A stretch of 64,000 nucleotides of DNA from Pseudomonas sp. FP1742 (GTDB lineage Bacteria > Pseudomonadota > Gammaproteobacteria > Pseudomonadales > Pseudomonadaceae), in the NCBI RefSeq assembly GCF_030687145.1, contig NZ_CP117460.1, positions 5,518,001 through 5,582,000 of the forward strand, written 5' to 3'. Position numbers and translations under genes: made by a program. The first letter of the stretch is position 1; each line of letters starts with the position of its first letter. Positions 8,219-21,754 of the stretch are shown here, piece after piece. Below the pieces are notes generated by a model. The model saw only the letters and a program-made list of their open reading frames with translations, was not told where the DNA came from and did no database searches.

Positions 8219-9538
8219 GTGCGTTTCCCTCTCAGATTCAGTCCGCTGTTCATTGCAATCACTGCAACGATGGCCAACAACGCGCAGGCCGACGACGAAT
8301 CCAGCCGCGAAGGCTTTGTCGATGGGTCGAGCCTCAACCTCAATGCCCGCAACTACTACATGAACCGCAATCGCCTGCAAAAGGCCGATGACAACATCGA
8401 GTGGGGTCAGGGCTTTCTCGGCCGCTTCGAATCGGGATTCAGCCAAGGCACCGTCGGTTTCGGCGTTAATGCCCACGCGATGCTCGGGCTCAAGCTCGAC
8501 GGCGGCGGTGGCACCGACGGGTCGAGCATCCTGCCGATCAGCGATGGCAACGGCAAGGCACCGGGCTCGTTTTCCACGGCTGGCGGCACCCTGAAAATGC
8601 GGGCCTTCGATACCGAATTGAAGGCCGGCGACCTGTTCCTTGCCAACCCGGTGATCGCCGGTGGCGAAACCCGCATGCTGCCGCAGACCTTTCGCGGCGT
8701 CAGCCTGACCAACCACAGTTTCGACGGGTTGATGATCGAGGGCGGTCAGGCCAGCTTCACCAAACTCTACAACCAGAGCGGCCACACCCGCATCGGCACA
8801 TCCTATGGCAGCCTGGCCGATGGCGATGAAAGCCAGCATTTGAATTGGGCCGGCGTGGCCTGGAGCGGCCTGCCGGGCCTGACCAGCAGCCTGTATGCGG
8901 CCGAACTCAAGGACATCTGGAACCAGTACTACTACGACCTGGATTACACCTATGCGCTGAATGACTTGGTCAGCCTCAACCCGGGCCTGCACTTCTATCA
9001 CACGCAAGACACCGGCGATGCACTGCTGGGTAACATCGACAACAACACCTACAGCCTGCATTTCACCGTCGGCGTGGGCCATCACAGCGTCACCGCCGCC
9101 TACCAACGGGTCAACGGCAACACGCCGTTCGATTACATCAGCCAGGGCGACAGCATTTATCTCGACAACTCCCAGCAGTATTCGGACTTCAACGGTCCGA
9201 ATGAGCGCTCGTGGAAACTCAAGTACGCCTACGACTTTGCTGGCCTCGACATGCCCGGCCTGACCTCGGCGGTGTCCTACTCACGGGGTGAACTGGACCT
9301 GACCAAGGTCGATCCGGACAGCCGCGGTTACGCCTCGTGGTACAGCGCCGACGGCAGAAACGCCAGGCATCGGGAACGAGACATCGAGCTCAAGTACGTG
9401 GTCCAGGGTGGCAAGGCCAAAGACCTGGCGATGCGTCTGCAATGGGCGTCTAACCGTGGCGGCAACGGTTACGGTACGCTGGATCAGGACACGGACGAAT
9501 ACCGGGTAATTGTCGACTACCCGCTGAATGTCTTCTAA
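8219..9538 (+). CDS. OprD-family outer-membrane porin
   Basis: This encodes 439 residues if started at the GTG at 8219. That start gives a clean signal peptide ([15 protein letters not shown]...NAQA) and sits after AAGGAG, although the spacing is long at 11 bases. A TTG at 8195 would add eight residues before the signal. The mature protein begins [26 protein letters not shown], the typical OprD N-terminus, and has repeated amphipathic strands ending in a hydrophobic residue plus phenylalanine (YPLNVF). It would form an 18-stranded channel for small carboxylates or amino acids. The substrate cannot be told from sequence. Confidence 0.92.
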   Translation: MRFPLRFSPLFIAITATMANNAQADDESSREGFVDGSSLNLNARNYYMNRNRLQKADDNIEWGQGFLGRFESGFSQGTVGFGVNAHAMLGLKLDGGGGTDGSSILPISDGNGKAPGSFSTAGGTLKMRAFDTELKAGDLFLANPVIAGGETRMLPQTFRGVSLTNHSFDGLMIEGGQASFTKLYNQSGHTRIGTSYGSLADGDESQHLNWAGVAWSGLPGLTSSLYAAELKDIWNQYYYDLDYTYALNDLVSLNPGLHFYHTQDTGDALLGNIDNNTYSLHFTVGVGHHSVTAAYQRVNGNTPFDYISQGDSIYLDNSQQYSDFNGPNERSWKLKYAYDFAGLDMPGLTSAVSYSRGELDLTKVDPDSRGYASWYSADGRNARHRERDIELKYVVQGGKAKDLAMRLQWASNRGGNGYGTLDQDTDEYRVIVDYPLNVF

Positions 9539-9550
9539 GCTTCAATTAGC

Positions 9551-9583
9551 AAAAGGCCAGCATGTTTTGCTGGCCTTTTTTTT
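9551..9583 (+). terminator. Rho-independent terminator after the OprD porin
   Basis: Stem AAAGGCCAGCA pairs with TGCTGGCCTTT across a short loop and is followed by a T run. Confidence 0.92.
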
Positions 9584-9686
9584 GTCCGGCATTTATACAA
9601 GCGCGCTGGACTCGACCGGTTTCTGGGACTCTGCCCGATTCTTGTAAAAGCACTTTTATCACGCCTTATTTGCAGAAGTCAGAACC

Positions 9687-11180
9687 ATGAGTGTGAGCAG
9701 TACGAAATCCCACCATCCGAACGATTCGACGCGGTCGGAGCGGCTTCTGGTACTCGGTAGTGTGTTGTTGGTGATTGCGATACTGAGCATCGTGGCGTTT
9801 CTGCTGATCCGCGAACGCGCCAATGCCGAATTGTCCGCCGCTCGCGCCGCCAACAATATCGTGCAATTGATCGACGCCGATGTGCTGCGCAATGTAGAAC
9901 TTTATGATGTGTCCCTGCTGGGGTTGATCGCGGCCTCCCAGCGTGAAGACCTCAAGAGCGTTTCCCCTGCCATTCGCCACCTGGCCTATTTCGACCGTGC
10001 CACCGCCGCGCCGTACAAGGGCAACATTTTATTGCTCGACAACAAGGGCGACGTGATCGCCGACTCGGCCTCGTTGGAGCCCAGAAAGGGCAACTTTGCC
10101 GATCGCGAGTACTTCCAGACCCACATCAACAACCCGGACCCTGGCATGTTCATCAGTCGCCCCTTCAGGGCCCGGCCGCCGGAACAGGATTGGCGGATCA
10201 GTTTCAGCCGCCGGGTGAACGGCACCCAGGGTGAGTTCCTCGGCGTGGCCGAAGCCGCCATGCGCTTGAGCTACTTCGATCAGTTGTTCAACAGTTTGAG
10301 CATCGGCCGCGACAGTACGGTCAGCCTGATCAGCAAGGACGGGATTCTCCTGGCCCACCAACCCCGCCTGGCCGAAGAGCTGATCGGCAAGGATTTCAGT
10401 AACCGCCCCAATTTCCAGCGTATCGTCAAAGAAGGCAACGGCAGCTTCACCGGCATGTCCAGTCGATACAACGATGAGCGCTTGTACACCTTCTCCAAGG
10501 TCGGGAATTTGCCGTTGATTGTCATCGTTGCGCTGTCCAGCGATGAAGTCTTTGCGGCCTGGAAGCGCACCGCGGTGGTGGTCACTTCTGCGACTGTTGC
10601 CCTGTGCGTGAGCCTGCTGTGGCTGACCTGGTTGCTCTGCCGGGAGCTGCGTCGACGCCACAGTGCCGAGCAGGAACTGGCACAACTGGCCGCCACCGAT
10701 CCCTTGACCGGTCTGGCCAATCGCCGAAGCCTGGATCAGGCCCTGCACCATGAGTGGTTTCGTGCCCAGCGTTCCGGTCAGCCGTTGTCGCTGCTGATGA
10801 TCGATATCGATCACTTCAAGGCGTTCAATGATCGCCATGGCCACCAGGGTGGCGACGATGCCTTGCGCTCGGTGGCCAAGGTGATCGACACCCATGTTCG
10901 ACGGCCCGCGGACCTGGTCGCCCGGTATGGTGGCGAGGAGTTTTCAGTGATCCTGGCTGAAACCGACAGCGCCGGCGCCCAACAGATTGCCGAAAAAATC
11001 CGTATAGCGGTGGAGCAATTGCCGTTGGTGGGGGGTGATGTGTCGCCGATTACTGTCAGTATTGGTATCAGTACCTGGACGACGGCAACCGACATCAGCC
11101 TGGAACAGCTGCTGTTTGCGGCGGACAAGGCGCTGTATCAGGCCAAGGAAAACGGGCGGAACCGGGTGGTCGCTGCGTAG
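9687..11180 (+). CDS. Membrane diguanylate cyclase with Cache sensor
   Basis: This 497-residue protein would make cyclic di-GMP from GTP in response to a periplasmic signal. Membrane helix 1 lies near residues 21-43, followed by a dCache-like periplasmic domain of about 240 residues (with YFDRATAAPYKGNILLLDN and FISRPFRARPPEQDW), helix 2 near 290-312, then a GGDEF domain. The active-site loop reads GGEEF (near residue 415), and the inhibitory I-site RxxD (RPAD) lies five residues before it, so an active, feedback-inhibited enzyme is expected. It stands alone and converges on lpxC. Confidence 0.92.
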   Translation: MSVSSTKSHHPNDSTRSERLLVLGSVLLVIAILSIVAFLLIRERANAELSAARAANNIVQLIDADVLRNVELYDVSLLGLIAASQREDLKSVSPAIRHLAYFDRATAAPYKGNILLLDNKGDVIADSASLEPRKGNFADREYFQTHINNPDPGMFISRPFRARPPEQDWRISFSRRVNGTQGEFLGVAEAAMRLSYFDQLFNSLSIGRDSTVSLISKDGILLAHQPRLAEELIGKDFSNRPNFQRIVKEGNGSFTGMSSRYNDERLYTFSKVGNLPLIVIVALSSDEVFAAWKRTAVVVTSATVALCVSLLWLTWLLCRELRRRHSAEQELAQLAATDPLTGLANRRSLDQALHHEWFRAQRSGQPLSLLMIDIDHFKAFNDRHGHQGGDDALRSVAKVIDTHVRRPADLVARYGGEEFSVILAETDSAGAQQIAEKIRIAVEQLPLVGGDVSPITVSIGISTWTTATDISLEQLLFAADKALYQAKENGRNRVVAA

Positions 11181-11230
11181 TGAAATCTGCGGTGTGACGG
11201 CTGGCACCTCATTTCTTTCCCGCAGGCATA

Positions 11231-11262
11231 AAAAAAGGCCACCCGAAGGTAGCCTTTAAAAA
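11231..11262. terminator. Bidirectional terminator between the diguanylate cyclase and lpxC
   Basis: The hairpin AAAGGC-C-ACC-CGAA-GGT-A-GCCTTT is flanked by A runs on the left and short A/T tracts on the right. On the minus strand the left A run becomes a U tract, so it ends the division-cell wall operon after lpxC. It may also serve the converging cyclase gene. Confidence 0.8.
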
Positions 11263-11280
11263 ACTAGAGAGGTTTTTTGC

Positions 11281-12228
<948 letters not shown>

Positions 12229-12304
12229 TCAACAAAGGCTGGCGATGATAGCAGACCAGACCTTTGCTGAACACCAATCACCCTAATACCCCTGATACAT
12301 TTCA

Positions 12305-13498
12305 TCAATCGGCCTGACGACGCAGGAAAGCCGGGATGTCCAGGTAATCCAGATCATCTTGCGGGTTCATCTTCGCGGCAGTCGCAGCACCGGCCTGAGC
12401 CTGGTTGCGCATGACGGTCGGACGGTCCAGGTCACGGTAGTTCACCGCAGGCTGTTCCTGACGAACAGGGGCTTGTTGTTGTGGCTGGGAAGCCATCGAG
12501 GTGTGAACGGTGTTGTCGATGACCTTCACAGGCTTCTCGATTTTAGCGCCCAGACCGGTAGCAACAACAGTCACGTGCAGCTCGTCGCGCATGTCCGGAT
12601 CGATAACGGTACCGACCTTGACCATCGCGTGCTCGGAAGCGAAGGCTTCGATAATGCTACCCACGTCGGAGTACTCACCCAGGGACAGGTCAGGGCCGGC
12701 GGTGATGTTCACCAGGATGCCGCGTGCACCTTGCAGGTTCACGTCTTCGAGCAGCGGGTTGCGAATGGCCGCTTCGGTGGCCTCGCGTGCACGGTTCGGA
12801 CCGCTGGCGCAGCCAGTGCCCATCATTGCCATGCCCATTTCGCTCATCACGGTACGCACGTCGGCAAAGTCGACGTTGATCATGCCCGGACGCTTGATGA
12901 TGTCGGAGATACCGCGAACGGCACCGGCCAGCACATCGTCGGCCTTGGCGAAAGCCGACAGCAGGCTTGCGTCCTTACCGAGGATGGTCAGCAGCTTCTC
13001 GTTGGGAATAGTGATCAACGAGTCGACGCTTTCAGACAACAGACGAATACCTTCGTCGGCGATCTGCATACGCTTGCGGCCTTCGAACGGGAACGGACGG
13101 GTCACCACCGCAACGGTGAGGATCCCCATTTCCTTGGCCACTTCGGCGATGATCGGCGCAGCACCGGTACCGGTACCACCGCCCATGCCGGTGGTGATGA
13201 ACACCATGTTGGTGCCCTGCAGGACTTCGGCAATGCGCTCACGGTCTTCCAGAGCGGCCTGACGACCTACTTCAGGGTTGGCGCCAGCACCCAGGCCTTT
13301 GGTCACGCCGGTGCCCAGTTGCAGGATGGTCCGCGCGCCGATGCTTTTCAGCGCTTGGGCATCAGTGTTGGCGCAGATGAATTCAACGCCTTCAATGTTG
13401 CTCTTGACCATGTGATTGACAGCGTTGCCGCCGCCTCCGCCAACACCGATAACTTTAATAACCGGGCTTGCGGGGATGTTGTCTACGAGTTCGAACAT
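12305..13498 (-). CDS. ftsZ: Cell division protein FtsZ (tubulin-like GTPase)
   Basis: FtsZ polymerises into the division ring. The 397 residues include the GTP-binding signature GGGTGTGAAP, the catalytic T7 loop (NVDFADVRTVM), a polar disordered linker (around 320-380, rich in Q and P) and the C-terminal tail DLDYLDIPAFLRRQAD that contacts FtsA and ZipA. AAGGAGAGG precedes the ATG. A 66-base gap separates it from ftsA. Confidence 0.99.
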   Translation of the reverse strand: MFELVDNIPASPVIKVIGVGGGGGNAVNHMVKSNIEGVEFICANTDAQALKSIGARTILQLGTGVTKGLGAGANPEVGRQAALEDRERIAEVLQGTNMVFITTGMGGGTGTGAAPIIAEVAKEMGILTVAVVTRPFPFEGRKRMQIADEGIRLLSESVDSLITIPNEKLLTILGKDASLLSAFAKADDVLAGAVRGISDIIKRPGMINVDFADVRTVMSEMGMAMMGTGCASGPNRAREATEAAIRNPLLEDVNLQGARGILVNITAGPDLSLGEYSDVGSIIEAFASEHAMVKVGTVIDPDMRDELHVTVVATGLGAKIEKPVKVIDNTVHTSMASQPQQQAPVRQEQPAVNYRDLDRPTVMRNQAQAGAATAAKMNPQDDLDYLDIPAFLRRQAD

Positions 13499-13564
13499 TT
13501 TCCCTCTCCTTACATTCTCTAGTTTTTTCGCCTACTGCTTTTGAAGCGGTGTTGCGGTAAAGCT

Positions 13565-14824
13565 TTAGAAATTGCCTTGTACCCAGCTCTTGATGCGATC
13601 GAGCAGAGCGGCTTTCGGTTCGTCATTGCTGTAGCTGTCGCGGCTGCCGATGCCCGAGAACGAAATCCCGTCGGACTGCTTCTGCAGGCCGTACATCAAC
13701 AGGCCAACGCCGGTGGAATAGATCGGGTTGCGGACGACGTCGTCCAGGCCCTTGACGCCATGGGGCACGCCCAGGCGAACCGGCATGTGGAAAATCTCTT
13801 CGGCCAGTTCGACCGCGCCTTCCATTTTCGACGTACCGCCGGTCAGCACGATGCCGGCCGGGATCAGGTCTTCGTAGCCGCTGCGACGCAGTTCGGCCTG
13901 GATCAGGGTGAACAGCTCGTCGTAACGCGGCTCGACCACTTCGGCCAGGGCCTGACGGGACAATTCGCGCGGTGGACGGTCGCCGACACTCGGCACCTTG
14001 ATGGTTTCGCCGGCACCGGCCAGTTTGGCCAGGGCGCAGGCATAGCGAATCTTGATTTCTTCGGCGTACTGGGTCGGGGTGCGCAACGCCATCGCGATGT
14101 CGTTGGTCACCTGATCACCGGCAATCGGGATCACCGCGGTGTGACGGATCGCGCCTTCGGTGAAGATCGCGATGTCGGTGGTGCCGCCGCCGATATCCAC
14201 CAGGCACACGCCCAGTTCTTTCTCGTCGTCGGTCAGCACCGAATACGCCGAAGCCAGTTGCTCGAGAATGATGTCGTCGATTTCCAGGCCGCAGCGACGC
14301 ACGCATTTTTCAATGTTCTGTGCGGCGTTGACGGCGCAGGTGACCACGTGAACCTTGGCTTCCAGACGTACGCCCGACATGCCCAGCGGCTCGCGAACGC
14401 CTTCCTGGTTATCGATCACATAATCCTGCGGCAGGGTGTGCAGCACACGCTGGTCAGCCGGGATTGCCACAGCCTGGGCGGCGTCGAGGACGCGTTCCAG
14501 GTCGGCGGAGCTGACTTCGCGATCACGAATCGCCACGATGCCGTGGGAATTCAGGCTGCGAATGTGATTGCCGGCCACGCCGACAAACGCCGAGTGGATT
14601 CGGCAACCGGCCATCAGCTGCGCTTCTTCGATAGCGCGCTGGATCGACTGGACGGTGGACTCGATGTTCACCACTACGCCTTTTTTCAGGCCGCGGGACG
14701 GATGAGTACCGATCCCGACGATTTCGAGCGTGCCGTCGTCCGAGACCTCGCCTACCAGCGCCACCACCTTGGAGGTACCGATATCGAGACCGACGATCAT
14801 TTTGCCGCTTTGCACGTTTGCCAT
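13565..14824 (-). CDS. ftsA: Cell division protein FtsA (actin-like)
   Basis: FtsA tethers FtsZ filaments to the membrane. Its 419 residues carry the actin-fold phosphate-1 motif GLDIGTSKVVALVGE near the N-terminus, the phosphate-2 motif VDIGGGTTDIAIF and the adenosine motif GIVLTGGTSKMEG. The C-terminal amphipathic membrane helix (LLDRIKSWVQGNF) is intact. The gene lies between ftsQ (15-base gap) and ftsZ as in other gammaproteobacteria. Confidence 0.99.
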   Translation of the reverse strand: MANVQSGKMIVGLDIGTSKVVALVGEVSDDGTLEIVGIGTHPSRGLKKGVVVNIESTVQSIQRAIEEAQLMAGCRIHSAFVGVAGNHIRSLNSHGIVAIRDREVSSADLERVLDAAQAVAIPADQRVLHTLPQDYVIDNQEGVREPLGMSGVRLEAKVHVVTCAVNAAQNIEKCVRRCGLEIDDIILEQLASAYSVLTDDEKELGVCLVDIGGGTTDIAIFTEGAIRHTAVIPIAGDQVTNDIAMALRTPTQYAEEIKIRYACALAKLAGAGETIKVPSVGDRPPRELSRQALAEVVEPRYDELFTLIQAELRRSGYEDLIPAGIVLTGGTSKMEGAVELAEEIFHMPVRLGVPHGVKGLDDVVRNPIYSTGVGLLMYGLQKQSDGISFSGIGSRDSYSNDEPKAALLDRIKSWVQGNF

Positions 14825-14839
14825 GGGTCCTGCCTCTTC

Positions 14840-15706
14840 TTAATTCTTCGCGACAGCGGGTTGGGCTGTCGTGGGCGCTACAGGTTCCCGCCAGCCAACG
14901 GCGAGGCCGTTGGCGTAGCGCAGATCGATGCGCGCAATGTTCGTAATCTGCTCTTTGAGCGTCTTGTCATAGATGGCAATGAAGCGGCGCATCTTTTCCA
15001 CCAGGTTGCCGCGTCCCAGCAGCAGTTCGATTCCCGGGCCCGCGCTTCCGGCGCCGGTGGTCAGGAACCAGCTGCCTCGTTCACGCAACTCCAGGCGTGC
15101 AATCGAGAAACCCAATGGCCTGAGCATCTGGCTCAGCACCTGGTATTGCTGCATCACTTGCTGCTGGGCCCGCTGTGGGCCGAACAGCTGTGGCAAGTGT
15201 TCGTAGTTCGCCAGCTCGCGCGGGGTGAACGCCTGCCCCTGGTTGTTCAACAGCGACTCATCGCCCCAACGGGCCACCGGCAGTTGTTCTTCCAGGCGAA
15301 TCACTACCTGATCCGGCCATACCCGACGCACTTCGGCGTGGGCAATCCATGGCATCTGTTCAAGCTCCGTGCGCATGCTCGCCAGGTCGATGGTGAAGAA
15401 GCTCGCCGCCACATAGGGGGCGATCCGCTGCTGCACCGCTTGCTGACTGATGTAACTCAAGTCGCCCTGTACGGCGATCTTGGTGATCGGCCGGTCGGCG
15501 TACGGCAGCAATCGCTGTGCGCCTTCATAAGTGCCGAACCCCAATGCGACCAACAGCACGGGCCAGAACAGGCTTTTGAGAAAACCAAAGTTGGCTTTCG
15601 GCAGGCGCGCGGACATCGGCTCTTTGGCCACCATTCGGCTGGCACCCCGCGGCACCGGCTTGCGGCCGGGTGCGGAGGGCTGATGTCTCAGCTGTGCGCC
15701 TTGCAT
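14840..15706 (-). CDS. ftsQ: Cell division protein FtsQ
   Basis: FtsQ is a bitopic divisome protein that binds FtsL and FtsB. Its 288 residues comprise a cytosolic basic tail (1-45), one membrane helix (near 46-64, [18 protein letters not shown]), a periplasmic POTRA domain ([18 protein letters not shown]...) and a beta domain. It begins four bases after the ddlB stop. The initial 25-30 residues are poorly constrained, and a later methionine (residue 25 or 31) is possible. Confidence 0.95.
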   Translation of the reverse strand: MQGAQLRHQPSAPGRKPVPRGASRMVAKEPMSARLPKANFGFLKSLFWPVLLVALGFGTYEGAQRLLPYADRPITKIAVQGDLSYISQQAVQQRIAPYVAASFFTIDLASMRTELEQMPWIAHAEVRRVWPDQVVIRLEEQLPVARWGDESLLNNQGQAFTPRELANYEHLPQLFGPQRAQQQVMQQYQVLSQMLRPLGFSIARLELRERGSWFLTTGAGSAGPGIELLLGRGNLVEKMRRFIAIYDKTLKEQITNIARIDLRYANGLAVGWREPVAPTTAQPAVAKN

Positions 15707-15710
15707 GGTC

Positions 15711-18128
<2,418 letters not shown>

Positions 18129-18136
<8 letters not shown>

Positions 18137-19199
18137 GGGCCACCTCCAGGCAGGTATCGACCACGTTACGGGTGGCATCGGGTTTGGCCAGGCGGCGTGC
18201 CGCGGTGGCCATGTCGTTGAGTCGTTGCGGTTGCATCAAGACCTCTGTCAGGCGAGCGGCAAGGTCCGCTGCGCCAGTCGTTCTTTGCGGCATCAGGAAG
18301 GCTGCGCCTTCACGGGCCAAATAATCGGCGTTGCGGGTCTGGTGATCGTCGATCGCGTGGGGCAAAGGCACCAGCATCGAGGGCAGACCGGCGGCCGCCA
18401 GTTCGCTGATGGTCAACGCACCTGCACGGCACACCACCAGGTCGGCCCAGCCATAGGCTTGGGCCATGTCTTTGATGAAAGGCTGCACTTGCGCCTCGAC
18501 GCCAGCTGCGCGATAGCGCTCTGCAGTCACTTCATCGTGGTTTTTGCCGGCCTGATGAAACACGTCCGGGCGCAGGTCGGGGGCGACTTGCGACAGGGCT
18601 TCAGGCAGCAACTTGTTCAACGGCTCTGCGCCCAGGCTTCCGCCCAGGATCAGCAAACGCGCCTTGCGACCAGCCAGGGCAGGTCGCGGTGTTTCGAGGA
18701 ACAGCTCGGTGCGCACCGGGTTACCGGTGGTGCGACGGCTGTCCGACAGGGTAAAGGTGTCGGGGAACGCTTCACAGACTCGGGCGGCCAACGGCACCAA
18801 CAACCGATTGGCGGTACCGGCCACGGCGTTCTGCTCATGAACGATGACCGGCACGCCGGCCAGTCTGGCGGCAACACCGCCGGGGCCGGTCACAAAACCA
18901 CCAAAGCCGACCACGCAGACCGGCCGCAGCTGACGAATGATCGCCCGTGCCTGCCAGACCGACTTGAGCAACATGATCGGCGCCTTGAGCAGGGACAACT
19001 TGCCCTTGCCGCGCAAACCGCTGGCGTGGATCCGATGCAATTCAATACCGGCCGCCGGCACCAGATCGTTTTCGATCCCCCGGGGCGTGCCGAGCCAGTG
19101 CACGGTGTAGCCACGGGCCTGGAACTCACGCGCACAGGACAGTGCCGGGAACACATGGCCCCCGGTGCCGCCAGCCATGATCAGTACGTTAGCGCCCAT
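18129..19199 (-). CDS. murG: Undecaprenyl-PP-MurNAc-pentapeptide GlcNAc transferase
   Basis: MurG is a peripheral GT-B glycosyltransferase that converts lipid I to lipid II on the cytosolic membrane face. I start it at [20 protein letters not shown] (356 residues), because the glycine-rich loop at the N-terminus is the family signature; an extended start would add 35 non-conserved residues inside ftsW. The second glycine-rich region is [11 protein letters not shown] and the donor site is [17 protein letters not shown]. It overlaps ftsW by 11 bases. Confidence 0.98.
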
Positions 19200-20406
19200 G
19201 GTTCGGCTCCTCGGCGAAGTCGCTCTCATGGAATTCCATTTCTTCGCTGCCCAAATGGGTTCGACTCTCCCACTCGATGCGCAGCAACAAGCCAAGACAG
19301 GCACAGCAGATCACCAACGAACTGCCGCCATAACTGAGGAATGGCAGGGTCAGACCTTTGGTCGGCAGCAGGCCGACGTTCACGCCGATGTTGATCAGGA
19401 ACTGGCCGATCCACAGGAACGACAAGCCGTAAGCAACGTAGGCGGCAAAAAACTGTTTCGCTTTCTCGGCCCACAAGCCGATGTACATGCCACGAATACA
19501 GACGAAGACGAACAGCGCCACCGTGCACAAGGAACCCACGGCCCCCAGCTCTTCAGCCAGCACCGAAAACACGAAGTCGGTGTGGGCCTCCGGCAGGTAG
19601 AACTGTTTCTGCACGCTGTTGCCCAGGCCGACGCCCAGCCATTCGCCGCGACCGAACGCGATCAATGCCTGGGACAACTGGTAGCCGGCACCGAACTGGT
19701 CGGCCCACGGATCGGCAAAGTTGGTCAGACGTGCCATCCGATACGGCTGCATCTGAATCAGCAACACCACCGCCGCGACAGCCAGGACAACCATCAGGGA
19801 AAAACGGAACAGCCCGACCCCACCGAGGAACAGCATCGCCGCCGCTGCCCCCATCATCACGACGGTGGCCCCGAAGTCCGGCTCCATCAGCAACAGGCCC
19901 GCCATCGGCAGCAGCACAATGAACGGCTTGAAGAAGCCCATCCAGCTTTCACGCACTTCTTTCTGGCGACGCACCAGATAACCGGCGAGGTAGATCACCA
20001 CGAACACCTTGGCGATTTCGGAAGGCTGAACGTTGAAGAAACTGAAGCCGATCCAGCGCATCGAACCGTTCACTTCACGGCCGATCCCCGGAACGATCAC
20101 CATCACCAGCAAACCGAATGCACCCAGCAGCATCAGCCAGCCCAGGCGTTGCCAGGTGGCGATCGGAATCATCATGGTGACGACGCAGGCACCAAGGCCC
20201 AGCACGATGTAGATAAGGTGGCGAATCATGTAATACAGGGCGCTGCCCGACTGCACCGCCGCCACTTCGGTCGATGCCGATGCGATCATGACCAGCCCCA
20301 GGCCGAGCAGCGCCATGCAGCCGGCGAGCATCGGGAAGTCGAGGTCGATACCGCGCCCGGTGATGATCGGCGACGGATATGGCTTGATGATGTTTCTCAG
20401 GCTCAT
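19189..20406 (-). CDS. ftsW: SEDS-family septal peptidoglycan polymerase FtsW
   Basis: This 405-residue polytopic protein has about ten membrane helices and belongs to the SEDS (RodA/FtsW) glycosyltransferases that work with FtsI at the septum. The conserved loop LPEAHTDFVFSVLAEELG carries the SEDS catalytic-region residues, and GLTLPFLSYGGSSL is the family C-terminal signature. It overlaps murD by four bases. Confidence 0.97.
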   Translation of the reverse strand: MSLRNIIKPYPSPIITGRGIDLDFPMLAGCMALLGLGLVMIASASTEVAAVQSGSALYYMIRHLIYIVLGLGACVVTMMIPIATWQRLGWLMLLGAFGLLVMVIVPGIGREVNGSMRWIGFSFFNVQPSEIAKVFVVIYLAGYLVRRQKEVRESWMGFFKPFIVLLPMAGLLLMEPDFGATVVMMGAAAAMLFLGGVGLFRFSLMVVLAVAAVVLLIQMQPYRMARLTNFADPWADQFGAGYQLSQALIAFGRGEWLGVGLGNSVQKQFYLPEAHTDFVFSVLAEELGAVGSLCTVALFVFVCIRGMYIGLWAEKAKQFFAAYVAYGLSFLWIGQFLINIGVNVGLLPTKGLTLPFLSYGGSSLVICCACLGLLLRIEWESRTHLGSEEMEFHESDFAEEPNHGR

Positions 20407-21749
20407 GCCAGATCCTCCACGGCGCGGACGAACTGGTGACCACGGTCTTCATAGTTCTTGAACATGTCGAAACTGGCGCAGGCCGGCGACAACAACACCG
20501 CGTCGCCCTTTTCTGCGATGGCGCGGCATTGCGCGACCGCTTCGATCAGCGAACCCGCGCGAATCAGCGGTACGGCATCGCCAATGGCCTCACCGATCTT
20601 GTCGGCGTCACGGCCCATCAAAATGACGGCGCGGCAGTTGGCCGCCACCGGATCACGCAAATCCTTGAATTCGGCGCCCTTGCCATCGCCACCGGCGATC
20701 AGCACCAGCTTGCCGTCGATGTCCGCGCCCAGGCCTTCGATGGCCGCCAGAGCGGCACCGACGTTGGTGGCCTTGGAATCGTTGTAATAGCCTACGCCGC
20801 CCAGGTCGCGCACCCACTGGCAGCGATGCTCGAGCCCGGCGAAATTGCGCAGGGCCGAAAGCATGGCGTCGAACGGCAGGCCGACAGCGTGGCCGAGCGC
20901 CAATGCCGCCAGGGCGTTGGACTGGTTATGCGCGCCACGAACTTTCAGCTCGCGTACCGGCATCAGGTTCTGGAATTCGAAGGCCAGGTATTTCTCGCCG
21001 TCCTCTTCCCGGATACCAAACGCCTTGAAGTCGGGCTTGTTCAAACCGAAGGTCCAGCATGGCTGACCTTCGCCCATCAGCGGACGGCTCAAGGCGTCCT
21101 GACGGTTGACCACAAACTGCCTGGCGCCCCGGAAGATCCGGTGCTTGGCCAGGTGATAGGCCGGCAGACCGCTGTAGCGGTCCATGTGGTCTTCGCTGAC
21201 GTTGAGCACGGTCGCCACTTCAGCGTTGAGCTGATCGGTGGTTTCGAGCTGGAAGCTCGACAGCTCCATCACGTACAGCTCGACGTCGTCGCTGAGCAAA
21301 TCCAGCGCCGGCGTGCCGAGGTTGCCCCCGACGGCAACACGCTTGCCGGCCGCAGCCGCCATCTCGCCGACCAGGGTGGTGACGGTGCTTTTGGCGTTGG
21401 AACCGGTGATGGCGATAATCGGCGCTTTCGCGTTACGCGCAAACAGCTCGATGTCGCCGGACATTTTCACGCCACGGGCGGCGGCAGCCTGCAGGGCCGG
21501 GGTCGCCAGCGCCAGGCCGGGGCTCACGTAGAGCTCGTCGGCGCGGCACAGGAATTCGACGTCCAGCTCGCCACAACGCACTTCCACGTGCGGATAGTCA
21601 CGCTTGAGCGTGGCCAGTTCCGGTGGATTTTCCCGCGTATCGGCGACAGCAAACGACACGCCCCGATTCGCCAGGAAGCGAACCAGGGACATGCCGCTCT
21701 TGCCGAGGCCGACAACGATGCGGAAGTGGTCAGAAGCGATCAGAGACAC
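20403..21749 (-). CDS. murD: UDP-MurNAc-L-alanine--D-glutamate ligase
   Basis: MurD adds D-glutamate to the growing stem. Its 448 residues carry the N-terminal nucleotide fold VVGLGKSGMSLVRFL, P-loop GSNAKSTVTTLVGEM, the central NVSEDHMDRY motif and YNDSKATN in the C-terminal region. It begins five bases after mraY, one of only a few non-overlapping junctions in this operon. Confidence 0.98.
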   Translation of the reverse strand: MSLIASDHFRIVVGLGKSGMSLVRFLANRGVSFAVADTRENPPELATLKRDYPHVEVRCGELDVEFLCRADELYVSPGLALATPALQAAAARGVKMSGDIELFARNAKAPIIAITGSNAKSTVTTLVGEMAAAAGKRVAVGGNLGTPALDLLSDDVELYVMELSSFQLETTDQLNAEVATVLNVSEDHMDRYSGLPAYHLAKHRIFRGARQFVVNRQDALSRPLMGEGQPCWTFGLNKPDFKAFGIREEDGEKYLAFEFQNLMPVRELKVRGAHNQSNALAALALGHAVGLPFDAMLSALRNFAGLEHRCQWVRDLGGVGYYNDSKATNVGAALAAIEGLGADIDGKLVLIAGGDGKGAEFKDLRDPVAANCRAVILMGRDADKIGEAIGDAVPLIRAGSLIEAVAQCRAIAEKGDAVLLSPACASFDMFKNYEDRGHQFVRAVEDLA

Positions 21750-21754
21750 TCGTT

